A stretch of 56,121 bases of DNA, from NCBI GenBank assembly GCA_902799355.1, contig CADCAG010000013.1:1-56121 (forward strand), in the 5' to 3' direction. The position numbers and the translations under genes are program-made. Within the stretch, counting starts at the first letter, position 1. Every line of letters begins with the position of its first letter. This document shows, in pieces, positions 44,937 through 53,639 of the stretch. The DNA is from an uncultured Bacteroidales bacterium. GTDB taxonomy: Bacteria; Bacteroidota; Bacteroidia; Bacteroidales; Bacteroidaceae. The notes under the pieces were generated by a model. It made no database searches and was not told the origin of the DNA. It was given only the letters and a program-made list of their open reading frames with translations.

Positions 44937-47237
44937 ATGAAGAAAAACATTTTGATAGTGTGTCTGATGGCATGCCAGATGCTACAGGCGCAAACAACAG
45001 AGATGCGTCAGTTCGTCGACAAGCTGATGAGCAATATGACGCTGGAGGAGAAGTTAGGACAACTCAACCTGGTACCTGCTAGCGACGAGATTGTTACGGG
45101 TGGCACAGTAGATACGCAGGTCGGCCAGCGCATTGCCAATGGACAGCTGGGTGGCATCTTCAACCTGAAGGGTGTCGACAAGATTCGTGCCCTGCAAGAT
45201 ATTGCTGTCAAGAAGTCGCGACTGGGCATACCCCTCATCGTGGGTATGGACGTCATCCATGGCTATGAGACCATCTTCCCCATTCCCTTGGCACTGTCGT
45301 GCTCATGGGATATTCCCGCCATTGAGAACATGGCGCGCATCTCCGCCCTGGAGGCTACTGCCGACGGCATCAACTGGGTCTACTCGCCCATGGTTGACAT
45401 CTGTGTCGATGCTCGCTGGGGCCGCATTGCCGAGGGTGGTGGTGAAGACCCCTACCTGGGCAGCGAGATAGCCCGTGCCTATGTTCGTGGTTATCAGGGA
45501 CCACTTTCAACTATCAACTCTCAACTTTCAACTCAACACACGATGGCCTGCGTCAAGCACTACGCACTTTATGGTGCCTCAGAGGCTGGCCGCGACTATA
45601 ACACCGTAGATATGAGTCGTCTGCGTATGTACAACCAGTATCTGCCACCCTATAAGGCAGCTGCTGAGGCTGGTGCCGGCTCGTTCATGTCGTCGTTCAA
45701 CATCGTCGACGGACAGCATGCCACTGCCAACCACTGGCTGTTGACCGAGGTGCTGCGCGACCAGTGGAAATTCAATGGCTTTGTGGTCACTGACTACGGC
45801 TCCATCAACGAGATGTCGATATGGGGCTTTGGCGACCTGAAGAGCAACTCTGCCAAGGCGCTGAAGGCTGGCACCGATATGGATATGTGTGCCAACGGCT
45901 TTGTGGGAACCTTGGCTCAGTCGCTGCAGGACGGCACCGTTACCATGGCTGACATCGATCAGGCCTGTCGCCGTGTGCTGGAGGCCAAGTGGAAGCTGGG
46001 ACTCTTCGACAATCCCTATCGCTACCTCGACAGCCAGCGCCGCGCTAAGGATATCTACACCACGGCAAACCGTGCCGCCTCGCGCCAGCTGGCCACCGAG
46101 ACCTTCGTACTGCTGAAGAACGCAGTGCCCAGCGGTTCAGCCGCTGGGAAGGCGCTTCTTCCGCTCAGCCCCAACAAGACCATTGCTCTTATTGGTCCTT
46201 TAGCCAACGACCGTGCCAATATTGCAGGCACCTGGTGTGTGGCTTATACACCAGAGCGCTATGCCACTATCAAGGAGGCTCTGGAACGTCGCCTTCCCAA
46301 GGGTAAGTTGCTCTATGCTCAGGGCTGTAATCTGACGCACGATGCTGACCTGCAGCAGGCTGCTGAGTTTGGCAAGAATATCCCTCGTGTCAATGCTGCC
46401 AAGGCTAAGGCCGAGGCGCTGGCCATTGCCAAAAAGGCCGATGTCATCGTCTGTGCCATGGGCGAGTGTGCCGACTTCTCGGGTGAGTCATCGAGTCGTG
46501 CCACCCTGGAGATGCCCGATGCCCAGCGTGAACTGCTGGAAGAACTGGTAAAGATCGGCAACCCCATCGTGCTACTGAACTTCTCAGGACGTCCCACCGT
46601 GCTCACCTGGGAGCAAGAGCATCTGGATGCCATCATGAACGTATGGTTTGCAGGCTCAGAGGCCGGCGATGCCATTGCCGACGTGCTCCTGGGCGATGCA
46701 GCACCTAGCGGACGTCTTACTGTCACCATGCCACAGGCTCTCGGACAGGTTCCTCTCTATTATAACCACCTGAATACTGGTCGTCCTGTAGAGAAGGGTG
46801 CCGATAAATACCGCAAGTATGCCAGCAACTACCTGGAGGTACGCAACGACCCTCTCTATCCTTTCGGCTACGGACTGACCTATACCACCTTCCGCTATTC
46901 CGACCTGTCGCTGAGTAGTGCCACCATGGCTGCCGACGGTTCTGTAGAGGCCAGCATCGTGGTCAGTAATACTGGCCAGCGTGATGGCGACGAGGTGGTA
47001 CAGCTCTATGTCCACCAGCAGGCCGCCTCTATTGCTCGTCCTGTCAAGGAATTGCGTGGCTTCCAGCGCATCCATCTGAAGGCTGGTGAACAGCGCCGCG
47101 TCACCTTCTGCATTGACCGCGACCAGTTGCAGTACCTCAACGCACAGGGTGAACCAGTCCTTGAATCCGGGCTCTTTGACATCATGATAGGTGGTAATAG
47201 CGACGATACCAAGTCTACGACACTGAGGGTACAATAA
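44937..47237 (+). CDS. bglX: GH3 beta-glucosidase, secreted (BglX-like)
   Basis: The ATG at 44937 gives a signal peptide (MKKNILIVCLMACQMLQAQ) on a 766-residue enzyme; earlier in-frame starts fall inside the PP2C gene. Domains: (beta/alpha)8 barrel with MTLEEKLGQLNLV, LIVGMDVIHGYETIFP, CVKHYALYG and the nucleophile in VTDYGS near residue 285; alpha/beta sandwich with AMGECADFSGESSSR; and a C-terminal fibronectin-III-like domain (YPFGYGLTYTTF onward). Such enzymes remove beta-linked glucose in the periplasm. An odd PLSTINSQLSTQ insertion at about 189-200 comes from an in-frame heptamer array. Confidence 0.93.
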   Translation: MKKNILIVCLMACQMLQAQTTEMRQFVDKLMSNMTLEEKLGQLNLVPASDEIVTGGTVDTQVGQRIANGQLGGIFNLKGVDKIRALQDIAVKKSRLGIPLIVGMDVIHGYETIFPIPLALSCSWDIPAIENMARISALEATADGINWVYSPMVDICVDARWGRIAEGGGEDPYLGSEIARAYVRGYQGPLSTINSQLSTQHTMACVKHYALYGASEAGRDYNTVDMSRLRMYNQYLPPYKAAAEAGAGSFMSSFNIVDGQHATANHWLLTEVLRDQWKFNGFVVTDYGSINEMSIWGFGDLKSNSAKALKAGTDMDMCANGFVGTLAQSLQDGTVTMADIDQACRRVLEAKWKLGLFDNPYRYLDSQRRAKDIYTTANRAASRQLATETFVLLKNAVPSGSAAGKALLPLSPNKTIALIGPLANDRANIAGTWCVAYTPERYATIKEALERRLPKGKLLYAQGCNLTHDADLQQAAEFGKNIPRVNAAKAKAEALAIAKKADVIVCAMGECADFSGESSSRATLEMPDAQRELLEELVKIGNPIVLLNFSGRPTVLTWEQEHLDAIMNVWFAGSEAGDAIADVLLGDAAPSGRLTVTMPQALGQVPLYYNHLNTGRPVEKGADKYRKYASNYLEVRNDPLYPFGYGLTYTTFRYSDLSLSSATMAADGSVEASIVVSNTGQRDGDEVVQLYVHQQAASIARPVKELRGFQRIHLKAGEQRRVTFCIDRDQLQYLNAQGEPVLESGLFDIMIGGNSDDTKSTTLRVQ
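45504..45531 (+). repeat. In-frame heptamer array inside bglX
   Basis: CTTTCAA, CTATCAA, CTCTCAA, CTTTCAA: four units of period 7, followed by CTCAACA. Translated it adds LSTINSQLSTQ between GYQG and HTMACVKHY, where homologues usually have a short loop. Confidence 0.75.
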
Positions 47238-47262
47238 GGCGATATTAAAGAACGGGCGCGAT

Positions 47263-47809
47263 ATGAAAAGACTGATAGGCTTCCTACTTATCCTGTTTTC
47301 ATTGCAGGTTGTTGAGGCTGGCGACAGACTCTCTATGTTGCCGTGTCCCATCCTTGGCGGAGAACTAAGCAACTCTGCTGCAACGTCGGTAGATGATATT
47401 GACGAGGTGATGCCACGCATGCGGGCATTGGGACTGAATACAGTGCTGGTGCCTGCCTATTGGGAGTTTATAGAACCTAAAGAAGGACATTTCGACTTCA
47501 CACTTATCGACCGCACTATTGATGTGGCCCGACGAGAACATCTGCTAAGGCAGCACGTGAGATTCATGATATGCCGCTCTACGTGAATGCTGCCATGAAC
47601 AGTCGTGGCCGTCGACCAGGTGAATATCCGTCTGCAGGTCCGTTGGCGCATCTCATCGACTTCTGGCATAAGGGTGCTCCGAGTATAGACCTGCTGGCAC
47701 CATGCAGTATCTTCGTCGTCACAATGGTGACCAAACGCATCAGGGCCGTAATGCTCGCATCGGCGTAGGAGAATGGAAGATGCTCCACATCCAACTATAT
47801 GAGTATTAG
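47263..47809 (+). pseudogene. Remnant of a GH35-type beta-galactosidase-like gene
   Basis: Three pieces of one gene remain. The first (from ATG 47263, with signal peptide MKRLIGFLLILFSLQVVEAG) matches the family start: PILGGELSNSAATS and VLVPAYWEFIEPKEGHFDF. The second, in another frame from about 47571, reads YVNAAMNSRGRRPGEYPSAG and SIDLLAP. The third, from 47702 in a third frame, has NGDQTHQGRNARIGVGEW and ends at the TAG at 47807, like the C-terminus of GH35/DUF5597 proteins. An intact homologue would have over 500 residues; about 180 codons survive, so large internal stretches are lost. It follows bglX by 25 bases. Family call is from memory. Confidence 0.78.
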
Positions 47810-47970
47810 CCCATTACCACGTCGAGTACCATCATCAGCACAAAACCGACGGCAAAGCCCAACAGTGTCTTCTGTACTCGGGGCGACAGGTCGTCTTTCA
47901 TGAAGAAGACGAATGCTGCGCCGAGCATGGTTCCCAAGAGGGGGATGAGCAAACCGATAATTAGAGTCAT
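47806..47970 (-). pseudogene. Internally deleted ZIP-family metal transporter
   Basis: A 54-codon frame begins at the ATG complementary to 47968-47970. Its first 40 residues (IPLLGTMLGAAFVFFMKDDL, then SPRVQKTLLGFA) match the N-terminus of ZIP zinc transporters; it then jumps to VGFVLMMVLDVVMG, which matches the C-terminus. The intervening 200 or so residues are missing, with the join at GFA/VGF, as if recombined between similar short sequences. The frame is intact but cannot make a transporter. Its end overlaps the end of the GH35 remnant. Confidence 0.75.
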
Positions 47971-48032
47971 GCGCTTAATGCTTTTTTAATAAGGTATTGT
48001 CAATTTTGGGACAAAATTACACAAAAAAAGGG

Positions 48033-48068
48033 AAAAATACTCATTTCTGATGGAAAATGAGTATTTTT
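48033..48068. promoter_or_regulatory. 14-bp inverted repeat over the msrA -7 box
   Basis: AAAAATACTCATTT (48033-48046) and AAATGAGTATTTTT (48055-48068) are perfect complements around an 8-base spacer. The right arm covers the TATTTTTG -7 box at 48062-48069. It could be an operator or an AT-rich terminator for upstream transcription. Confidence 0.5.
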
Positions 48069-48097
48069 GCAGTCGCTTAGAACATAGTAATAAAACG

Positions 48098-48643
48098 ATG
48101 AAAACGACAGAAGATAAGTTGGAAACGAAACCCACCAAGGATATCTATCTTGCTGGTGGCTGCTTTTGGGGAACGGAACATTACTTCAAGCAGATGGAGG
48201 GTGTGGTCATGACGGAAGTGGGCTTTGCCAATGGACATACGGAGAATCCGACGTATAAGGAGGTGTATACCGACCAGACAGGTTTTGCCGAAACGGTTTT
48301 TGTAAGGTTCTATCCTGATGTGGTCAGTCTTGAATTTTTGCTGCAGATGTTTTTCAAGGCCATCGATCCGACGAGTCTGAACAAGCAGGGACACGATGAA
48401 GGCACTCGCTATCGCACAGGTGTTTATTACACAGATCCAGCAGATCTGCCTGTCATCGAGAAGGTCTTTGCCGAAGAGCAGAAGAACTATGAGCAGCCTT
48501 TAGTGGTGGAAAAACTGCCTTTGGAGAACTTCTATACGGCCGAAGAATACCATCAGGACTATCTTGACAAGAATCCAGATGGCTACTGCCATCTGCCTCT
48601 CGCTCTATTCGAGTTTGCAAAAAAGGCAAAAGAGAAGAAGTGA
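48098..48643 (+). CDS. msrA: Peptide methionine-S-sulfoxide reductase
   Basis: MsrA repairs oxidised methionine. The ATG at 48098 gives 181 residues; an earlier in-frame ATG at 48050 falls in the inverted-repeat promoter and is rejected. The catalytic box YLAGGCFWGTEHYF with the active-site Cys is present, followed by GFANGHTENPTYKEV, HDEGTRYRTGVYY and a C-terminal YHQDYLDKNPDGYC that supplies a resolving cysteine. There is no signal peptide and no MsrB fusion. Length is usual for single-domain MsrA. Confidence 0.96.
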   Translation: MKTTEDKLETKPTKDIYLAGGCFWGTEHYFKQMEGVVMTEVGFANGHTENPTYKEVYTDQTGFAETVFVRFYPDVVSLEFLLQMFFKAIDPTSLNKQGHDEGTRYRTGVYYTDPADLPVIEKVFAEEQKNYEQPLVVEKLPLENFYTAEEYHQDYLDKNPDGYCHLPLALFEFAKKAKEKK

Positions 48644-48662
48644 TTATTTGATATTTCAGAAG

Positions 48663-48670
48663 TATCTTTG
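48663..48670 (+). promoter_or_regulatory. -7 box of the M13 peptidase gene
   Basis: TATCTTTG at 48663-48670, about 29 bases before the ATG at 48699; no TTTG at proper spacing upstream. Confidence 0.45.
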
Positions 48671-48698
48671 CAACAAATATGACAAAAGAGGAATAAAA

Positions 48699-50582
48699 AT
48701 GAAGATAAATAACGTTTTTGGAGTTGTCACCCTATTAGCTATCAGTAGCTTGAGTTTGTTTACCGCGTGTTCGAAGGATGATGTCGCAGAGATACCATCG
48801 GCGACAGATCCGTACCCATATCCTGACGAATACACGGCCAACAAGGACCTCTCGGTGAATCCTGGCGACAGCTTTTATGACTATTGTAATGGTACGTGGC
48901 TGAAGAAAAACCCTATTCCCGACGACTTTACCAAGAACCTCGGCGGACTTTATGCTACCAAGGGTGCAATGGAAGAAAGAGTACAGGAACTGACAAAGAG
49001 CGTTCCCGACATCAGCAGCTTCTACACACTCATGGACCACATGCACGACTACTCCAAGGAGTCGCGTGACTATATTACCGCACTGATGGCGAAGTATAAG
49101 AAGCCCACCACCAAGGAAGAGGCATACCGCACCCTCGGTAAGATGTTCATGGACGGCATCGACGTCGTGAATCTCTCACTTGTCTGGGACAAAGACAAGC
49201 TAAAAGCCGTCATTTTGCCTGGTTCTTCAAGAAACACCCAGCAATACATCGAGCAACTGCAGTCTCAGGAGCGCCGCAGCCTGTCAGCAACTAGAGCGGG
49301 AGGCGGCGAGACGGCTATTGCACTTGTGGCCGAGGGAATGGGCATAGACCCCGCCATGCTGCAGATGTCCGAAGTCGAAATCCTGCGGTGGAACATTTTC
49401 TGGGAAAATCACACGATAGGCGATATCTATCAACTGATGCAGAGCGCCTTACTGCTTTATAAAGCCTATGCCGACGAGGCAGGACTGGCCGAATACAACA
49501 TGGGACTGTCGCCTGAGGACCAGGCTACGATGAAATCGTTGCGCAACGATGCACGACTGGAGCTGAACTACGTCATGTCATACCATCTGCAGCAGAAATA
49601 CTTGTCACAGGAAATGAAGGACAAGTATGTCAATATCACCAAGGAAATCCAGGCAGCCTTGCGCAAGCGCATTGTACGCGTCGACTGGATGAGCGAGACC
49701 ACCAAGAACAATGCTATTGACAAGTTGAACCACTGCCATATGAACGTCGCCTACCCCGACACGTGGCATAAGGAGTGCCTTCCCACCATCACCGACTGCA
49801 AGACGATGGTAGAGACGCTGCACCGGCTGAAGGCTGCCAATGCCCTACTGGCGGCTAAACTCGTGGGAACCGACGACCTCTTCACCGACATGCTGATGAG
49901 CTCTATGCAAAGCTCCAACGGCGACCCCATACCCTCCGACCTCACACTGGTCAATGCCCTCTATATGCCCAGCAACAACTCCATCACCATTTACCCCGCC
50001 ATGCTCCTGCCGCCCCTCATGCCGTCAGGCAATGTCAGCGAGGCCTGCTCCTATGCCGTCTTCACCATCATTGGCCACGAGTTCACCCATGGCTTCGACA
50101 ACAATGGTGCCGAGTGGGACAAGTATGGCCAGCGCAAGAACTGGTGGACGGTAGCTGACAGGATGAACTTCAATGAGCGCAGCGAAACCCTCGTCAGCAC
50201 CTACAACTTGCTGGAGCTTGACCCCGAGCGAGATCCGCTGTTCTTCTGCGACGGCAAGCGCACACTCGGTGAGAATATCGCCGACCTGGGTGGCTTCCTC
50301 GCCGCACTTGACGCCTATCAGGAGCGTCTCGACCAGCAGGGCTTCACTGGCGAGACACGCAACGAGCAACTTCGCAAATTCTATGAGTCGTATGCCCACC
50401 TCTGGTGCATCCAGTACGGGCAGAACACGTTCGAAATCCTCAAATATACCGACGTGCACTCCCATGCCCGCCTGCGTGTCAATGGCGTCGTGATGAATAC
50501 CGACTCATGGTACGACCTCTACAACGTCAATCAGAATCGCCTGCTATACTTGCCCGCAAAGCGCAGGACATATATTTGGTAA
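48699..50582 (+). CDS. pepO: M13-family zinc metallopeptidase lipoprotein (PepO/neprilysin-like)
   Basis: From ATG 48699 the product has 627 residues. It starts with a lipoprotein signal (TLLAISSLSLFTACSKDD, lipobox FTAC). The N-terminal M13 region begins NPGDSFYDYCNGTWLKKNPIP; the catalytic domain has the zinc motif IGHEFTHGFDNNG near residue 458 and the second-ligand motif GENIADLGGF near 523. Family members cleave oligopeptides; a lipoprotein would do so in the periplasm or at the cell surface. The usual C-terminal CxxW is replaced by a short RTYIW ending. Length is slightly below the family norm (about 670). Confidence 0.92.
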   Translation: MKINNVFGVVTLLAISSLSLFTACSKDDVAEIPSATDPYPYPDEYTANKDLSVNPGDSFYDYCNGTWLKKNPIPDDFTKNLGGLYATKGAMEERVQELTKSVPDISSFYTLMDHMHDYSKESRDYITALMAKYKKPTTKEEAYRTLGKMFMDGIDVVNLSLVWDKDKLKAVILPGSSRNTQQYIEQLQSQERRSLSATRAGGGETAIALVAEGMGIDPAMLQMSEVEILRWNIFWENHTIGDIYQLMQSALLLYKAYADEAGLAEYNMGLSPEDQATMKSLRNDARLELNYVMSYHLQQKYLSQEMKDKYVNITKEIQAALRKRIVRVDWMSETTKNNAIDKLNHCHMNVAYPDTWHKECLPTITDCKTMVETLHRLKAANALLAAKLVGTDDLFTDMLMSSMQSSNGDPIPSDLTLVNALYMPSNNSITIYPAMLLPPLMPSGNVSEACSYAVFTIIGHEFTHGFDNNGAEWDKYGQRKNWWTVADRMNFNERSETLVSTYNLLELDPERDPLFFCDGKRTLGENIADLGGFLAALDAYQERLDQQGFTGETRNEQLRKFYESYAHLWCIQYGQNTFEILKYTDVHSHARLRVNGVVMNTDSWYDLYNVNQNRLLYLPAKRRTYIW

Positions 50583-50639
50583 TATCGTCCAATATCAACG
50601 CAAGGCAGAGACCTAATAATGACAAGAAAAACTTCTTTC

Positions 50640-51017
50640 TCATACTCCGGCAACGACTTCAATTTCAACCAATGCTCCTTTGGGCAACGTCTTTACAGCA
50701 ACGGCAGATCTTGCAGGGTATGGCTCTGTGAAGAATTCTGCATAAACAGCGTTCATTTCTGCAAAGTCGTTCATGTCAGCCATGAATACTGTTGTTTTTA
50801 CGACGTCGTTCATAGTAAGTCCGGCTTCTTCGAGAATGGCCTTCACGTTGAGCAATGACTGGCGGGTTTGTTCCTTGATACCGCCTTCTACAAACACGCC
50901 GGTAGCAGGGTCGATGGGAATCTGACCAGAGGTATAAATGAGATTGCCAACTTGTATTGCTTGACTATAAGGACCTATGGCTGCAGGTGCCTTTGTCGTA
51001 CTGATTACTTTTTTCAT
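50640..51017 (-). CDS. ridA: RidA-family enamine/imine deaminase
   Basis: RidA hydrolyses reactive enamines and imines made by PLP enzymes. The 125-residue product has [31 protein letters not shown], the [15 protein letters not shown] helix, and [20 protein letters not shown] with the conserved Arg and Glu of the active site. Length is standard. It ends 57 bases from the convergent peptidase gene and lies just downstream of the nitroreductase gene on the same strand (18-base gap), likely co-transcribed. Confidence 0.96.
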   Translation of the reverse strand: MKKVISTTKAPAAIGPYSQAIQVGNLIYTSGQIPIDPATGVFVEGGIKEQTRQSLLNVKAILEEAGLTMNDVVKTTVFMADMNDFAEMNAVYAEFFTEPYPARSAVAVKTLPKGALVEIEVVAGV

Positions 51018-51035
51018 CTTCTTATGGCGTTTTGT

Positions 51036-51539
51036 TTATTTGCATATTTCTTCAATGGCCTTACGCTTCTTTTCCTTCAAGTCATCAGCAGGATAGCCGA
51101 TGGGAATCAGGACGGCAGGTTCTTCATGCTCACCTAGACCAAAGGACTTCTTGCACAGTTCAGCATCAAAGTTGCAAACCCAGCAAGTGCCAAGTCCCTG
51201 TTCTGTTGCTGCCAGACAAAGATGCTCTACTGCAATGGCTATATCAATATCGCCATGATGCTTCCCGTCAGAGCGTACCCACTCTTCGTCATGGAGGATA
51301 GAGCAGATGACGTACATTGGAGCCGTTTGGAACCACTCGCGGTTGTAGCATTCCTGAAGTTTCGCCTTATCGGCTTCGCTCCTGACTATATGGAACCTCC
51401 AGGGCTGCTTGTTCACCGCAGAGGGGGCAAACCTGACACACTCCATGATGTAGTCCAGCTTTTCTTGTTCAACACTCGTAGGCTGATAGCTCCTACAGCT
51501 ATATCTCGCTTTTACTAATTCCAACAAATTCATATCCAC
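51036..51539 (-). CDS. Nitroreductase-family FMN oxidoreductase
   Basis: The 167-residue protein has the nitroreductase FMN fold: an ARYSCRSYQPTSVEQEKL start with the RxSxR phosphate motif, FAPSAVNKQPWRFHIV, a middle AVEHLCLAATEQGLGTCWV and VLIPIGYPADD. It is short, as in the single-domain group used for small electron-transfer or flavin-dependent reductions. Natural substrate unknown. The start could also be the ATG at 51533. Transcription comes from the divergent promoter segment at 51561-51670. Confidence 0.92.
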   Translation of the reverse strand: MDMNLLELVKARYSCRSYQPTSVEQEKLDYIMECVRFAPSAVNKQPWRFHIVRSEADKAKLQECYNREWFQTAPMYVICSILHDEEWVRSDGKHHGDIDIAIAVEHLCLAATEQGLGTCWVCNFDAELCKKSFGLGEHEEPAVLIPIGYPADDLKEKKRKAIEEICK

Positions 51540-51560
51540 TTAGTATTTCTATTTGCAGTT

Positions 51561-51670
51561 TTCACAATGATGTGCAATAATTCTCTAAAAGTATTGTAAT
51601 GATAGTTGCAAAGATACGAATAATAAATGGAAAAGAAGTTCCTTTGCCAACAGTTTTAATAAGATTTGTG
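51561..51670. repeat. Divergent promoter segment, copy A
   Basis: 110 bases aligned without gaps to 54381-54490, with about 91 identities by hand count. It holds a minus-strand TATCTTTG (complement of 51609-51616) for the nitroreductase gene and a plus-strand CCTTTGC facing the MATE gene. The rest of the gap (51671-51819) has the GCGACA sites and the MATE promoter. Confidence 0.72.
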
Positions 51671-51672
51671 AT

Positions 51673-51731
51673 TTGCGACACTGACACCACCGTTGCTCGG
51701 CTTTTGTCGTTTATCGAAAGCCCTGTCGCAA
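51673..51731. promoter_or_regulatory. TTGCGACA / TGTCGCAA pair upstream of the MATE fusion gene
   Basis: TTGCGACA (51673-51680) and its complement TGTCGCAA (51724-51731) flank a weaker TTGTCGTT copy near 51706. The same octamers occur at 440-479 before the SpoIIE-type gene. Confidence 0.4.
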
Positions 51732-51759
51732 CAAACCACGTAGAAAGGTTTGTTTTTTC

Positions 51760-51790
51760 TTGGAATGAGCCTTTTTATTCCCTAATTTTG
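51760..51790 (+). promoter_or_regulatory. Promoter of the MATE fusion gene
   Basis: TTG at 51760-51762, 20-base spacer, TAATTTTG at 51783-51790, and a leader of about 23 bases before the ATG at 51820. Confidence 0.6.
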
Positions 51791-51819
51791 CTATCAGAAT
51801 AATAAAAACCAGAAGAGTT

Positions 51820-53613
51820 ATGAAAGCAGATCATATCAGAAAACCGTATCTCGCATACGCAGAGTTGACAACTTTTATCATTGCCAGCGTTTGTAATTCA
51901 ATCATCCTGCAGGCTAATGTCTTCATAGACGCTGTGATCGTGGGCAATTACGTCAGCACCGATGCGATGGCTGTCATCAACCTGTTTGCTCCGCTGCTCA
52001 TCTTAGTAACGATGGTCCCCATGCTGTTGGCAGAGGGATCGATGGTGGCTGGTTCACGCGCTTTTGGTGAGCAAGACTACCCTCAGGTGAATCGTACGTT
52101 CATGGTTAACCTGGCAGGCGGTCTGTTCTTCTCGCTGGCTGCAGCCCTGCCCATCTCGCTGTTTGCCCCGTCGCTGGTAGGTCTTTATACCGACAATGCA
52201 CGTCTCTATCCGCTGGCTCTCGACTATCTGCCCGCAGCAGCGTTCATCGGTGTCGCATTCGCCATTCAGAACAGCTATACTGTGTTCCTACAACTGATAG
52301 GTAAGGCCCAGCTGGTGGTCAGAGTCACCATTGTCCAGATGATGATTAATCTGCTGTTCGACATGCTGTTCATCGTCGTCTTCGGCTGGGGCCTTCAGGG
52401 CGCCGTCTATGCCACTATCTGCAGTTATCTGCTGTCGTTGGTGATGATTGTTCCCGAGGTGCGTCGCCAGTGGCGCATCTTCGCCCTCATGTCTGTATTC
52501 CGTTCCTGGTTCCCCTCGCTTATCTGGCGTTGTGGCAAACTTGGACTTTCCGACGCTACAGGCTCGTTCGTCTCAGTCATCATCTTCTCTGGCATCAATG
52601 CAGCAGCCCAGCACCTCTATGGAGCTGACGGTCTCGTCGTGGTAAGCGTATTCATGCAGATGCTCTCTGTCGGTTCACTGGTTACGATGGGTGTCATCTT
52701 CTCCATGCAGTCGCTTGGCATGACCTTCCTGGGCGAGAACGACCTTCGCGGCTATCGCATGGTTATCAGCCGCAGCCTGCTCATCGTCATAGTTTGTATG
52801 AGTATCATCAGTTTGGCTATGGGACTGTTGCCCGAGTTGCTGCTTAGCTGTTTCGGAGCTGATGAGCACCTGATAGCTTTCGCCAGCCAGCCCATCACGA
52901 TTCTCAGCACCGCTCTGCTGCCGTTTGCCCTCCTGTTCTACTATTGCTCTGTCTATGTCACCCAGAATCGCGTTCGACTGTCGATAGGCGTCATCCTTTC
53001 CGAGCCGCCGTTCATCCTGGCTACGCTGTGGGTTATGGAGCACTACTTCCCAGGACTCTTCTGGTGGTTCTTCCCCGTGGGTGTTGTCATCGCCCTTGCC
53101 GCCTGTCTTGCAACAGCCTGGATGATTTCTCGCCGCAATCCTATGGTCGATCGTTTCACCCTCGCTCCCAAGACCGTCGATGCTCCTTATCTCGACTACT
53201 CCTTGAACTACGATGAGCAGGAGGCCCGTTCTGCTTTCCGCGACATCCTGAAGTATCTCGATATCTGCGAACTGTCGAAAGATTTGTCCAATCGTATTGC
53301 CGTCTGCGCTGAAGAGATTATGAACAGCCTCATTGGCTTGAATACCCAGGAGAGCGAGTCCAACCGTCATTTCTACGATATACGCATGATGGAGATGATG
53401 GACGCTGAGGGCACTCAGTCGTGCGGCATACAGTTCTTCTTGAAGGCGCGTGGCAAGTCCTTCAACCCTGTCCGCGAACTCTCTCTCAATACCGACTCCA
53501 TGATGACAGGCAATGCGCTCAGCCTGCTCCTCGTCAACAAGCTCTGCGACCATATTGACTACAACTATCGCAATGGTGTCAACTGCGTCGTCATGACGTT
53601 TCTTAAATCATAA
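51820..53613 (+). CDS. MATE-family transporter fused to an RsbW-like ATPase domain
   Basis: Residues 1-445 form a twelve-helix MATE-type multidrug/cation antiporter: FIIASVCNSIILQANVFIDA, YVSTDAMAVINLFAPLLIL and AFIGVAFAIQNSYTVFLQL with repeated symmetry in the second half. The last 145 residues are soluble and look like a GHKL (HATPase_c/RsbW-like) domain: RIAVCAEEIMNSLIGLN (N-box) and a closing NALSLLLVNKLCDHIDYNYR helix-strand. Single-domain MATE proteins end near residue 450. Related fusions occur in Bacteroidota and Firmicutes, but their role is unclear. RsbW-type domains are kinases or anti-sigma factors countered by SpoIIE-type phosphatases, two of which are in this window. Confidence 0.82.
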   Translation: MKADHIRKPYLAYAELTTFIIASVCNSIILQANVFIDAVIVGNYVSTDAMAVINLFAPLLILVTMVPMLLAEGSMVAGSRAFGEQDYPQVNRTFMVNLAGGLFFSLAAALPISLFAPSLVGLYTDNARLYPLALDYLPAAAFIGVAFAIQNSYTVFLQLIGKAQLVVRVTIVQMMINLLFDMLFIVVFGWGLQGAVYATICSYLLSLVMIVPEVRRQWRIFALMSVFRSWFPSLIWRCGKLGLSDATGSFVSVIIFSGINAAAQHLYGADGLVVVSVFMQMLSVGSLVTMGVIFSMQSLGMTFLGENDLRGYRMVISRSLLIVIVCMSIISLAMGLLPELLLSCFGADEHLIAFASQPITILSTALLPFALLFYYCSVYVTQNRVRLSIGVILSEPPFILATLWVMEHYFPGLFWWFFPVGVVIALAACLATAWMISRRNPMVDRFTLAPKTVDAPYLDYSLNYDEQEARSAFRDILKYLDICELSKDLSNRIAVCAEEIMNSLIGLNTQESESNRHFYDIRMMEMMDAEGTQSCGIQFFLKARGKSFNPVRELSLNTDSMMTGNALSLLLVNKLCDHIDYNYRNGVNCVVMTFLKS

Positions 53614-53639
53614 ATAATTGTGCTACTATTTCCAACAGA

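Noticed and set aside
51599-51802. Plus-strand frame of 67 codons in the gap before the MATE gene
   Set aside because: It overlaps the duplicated promoter segment and the MATE promoter, and its start is within copy A.
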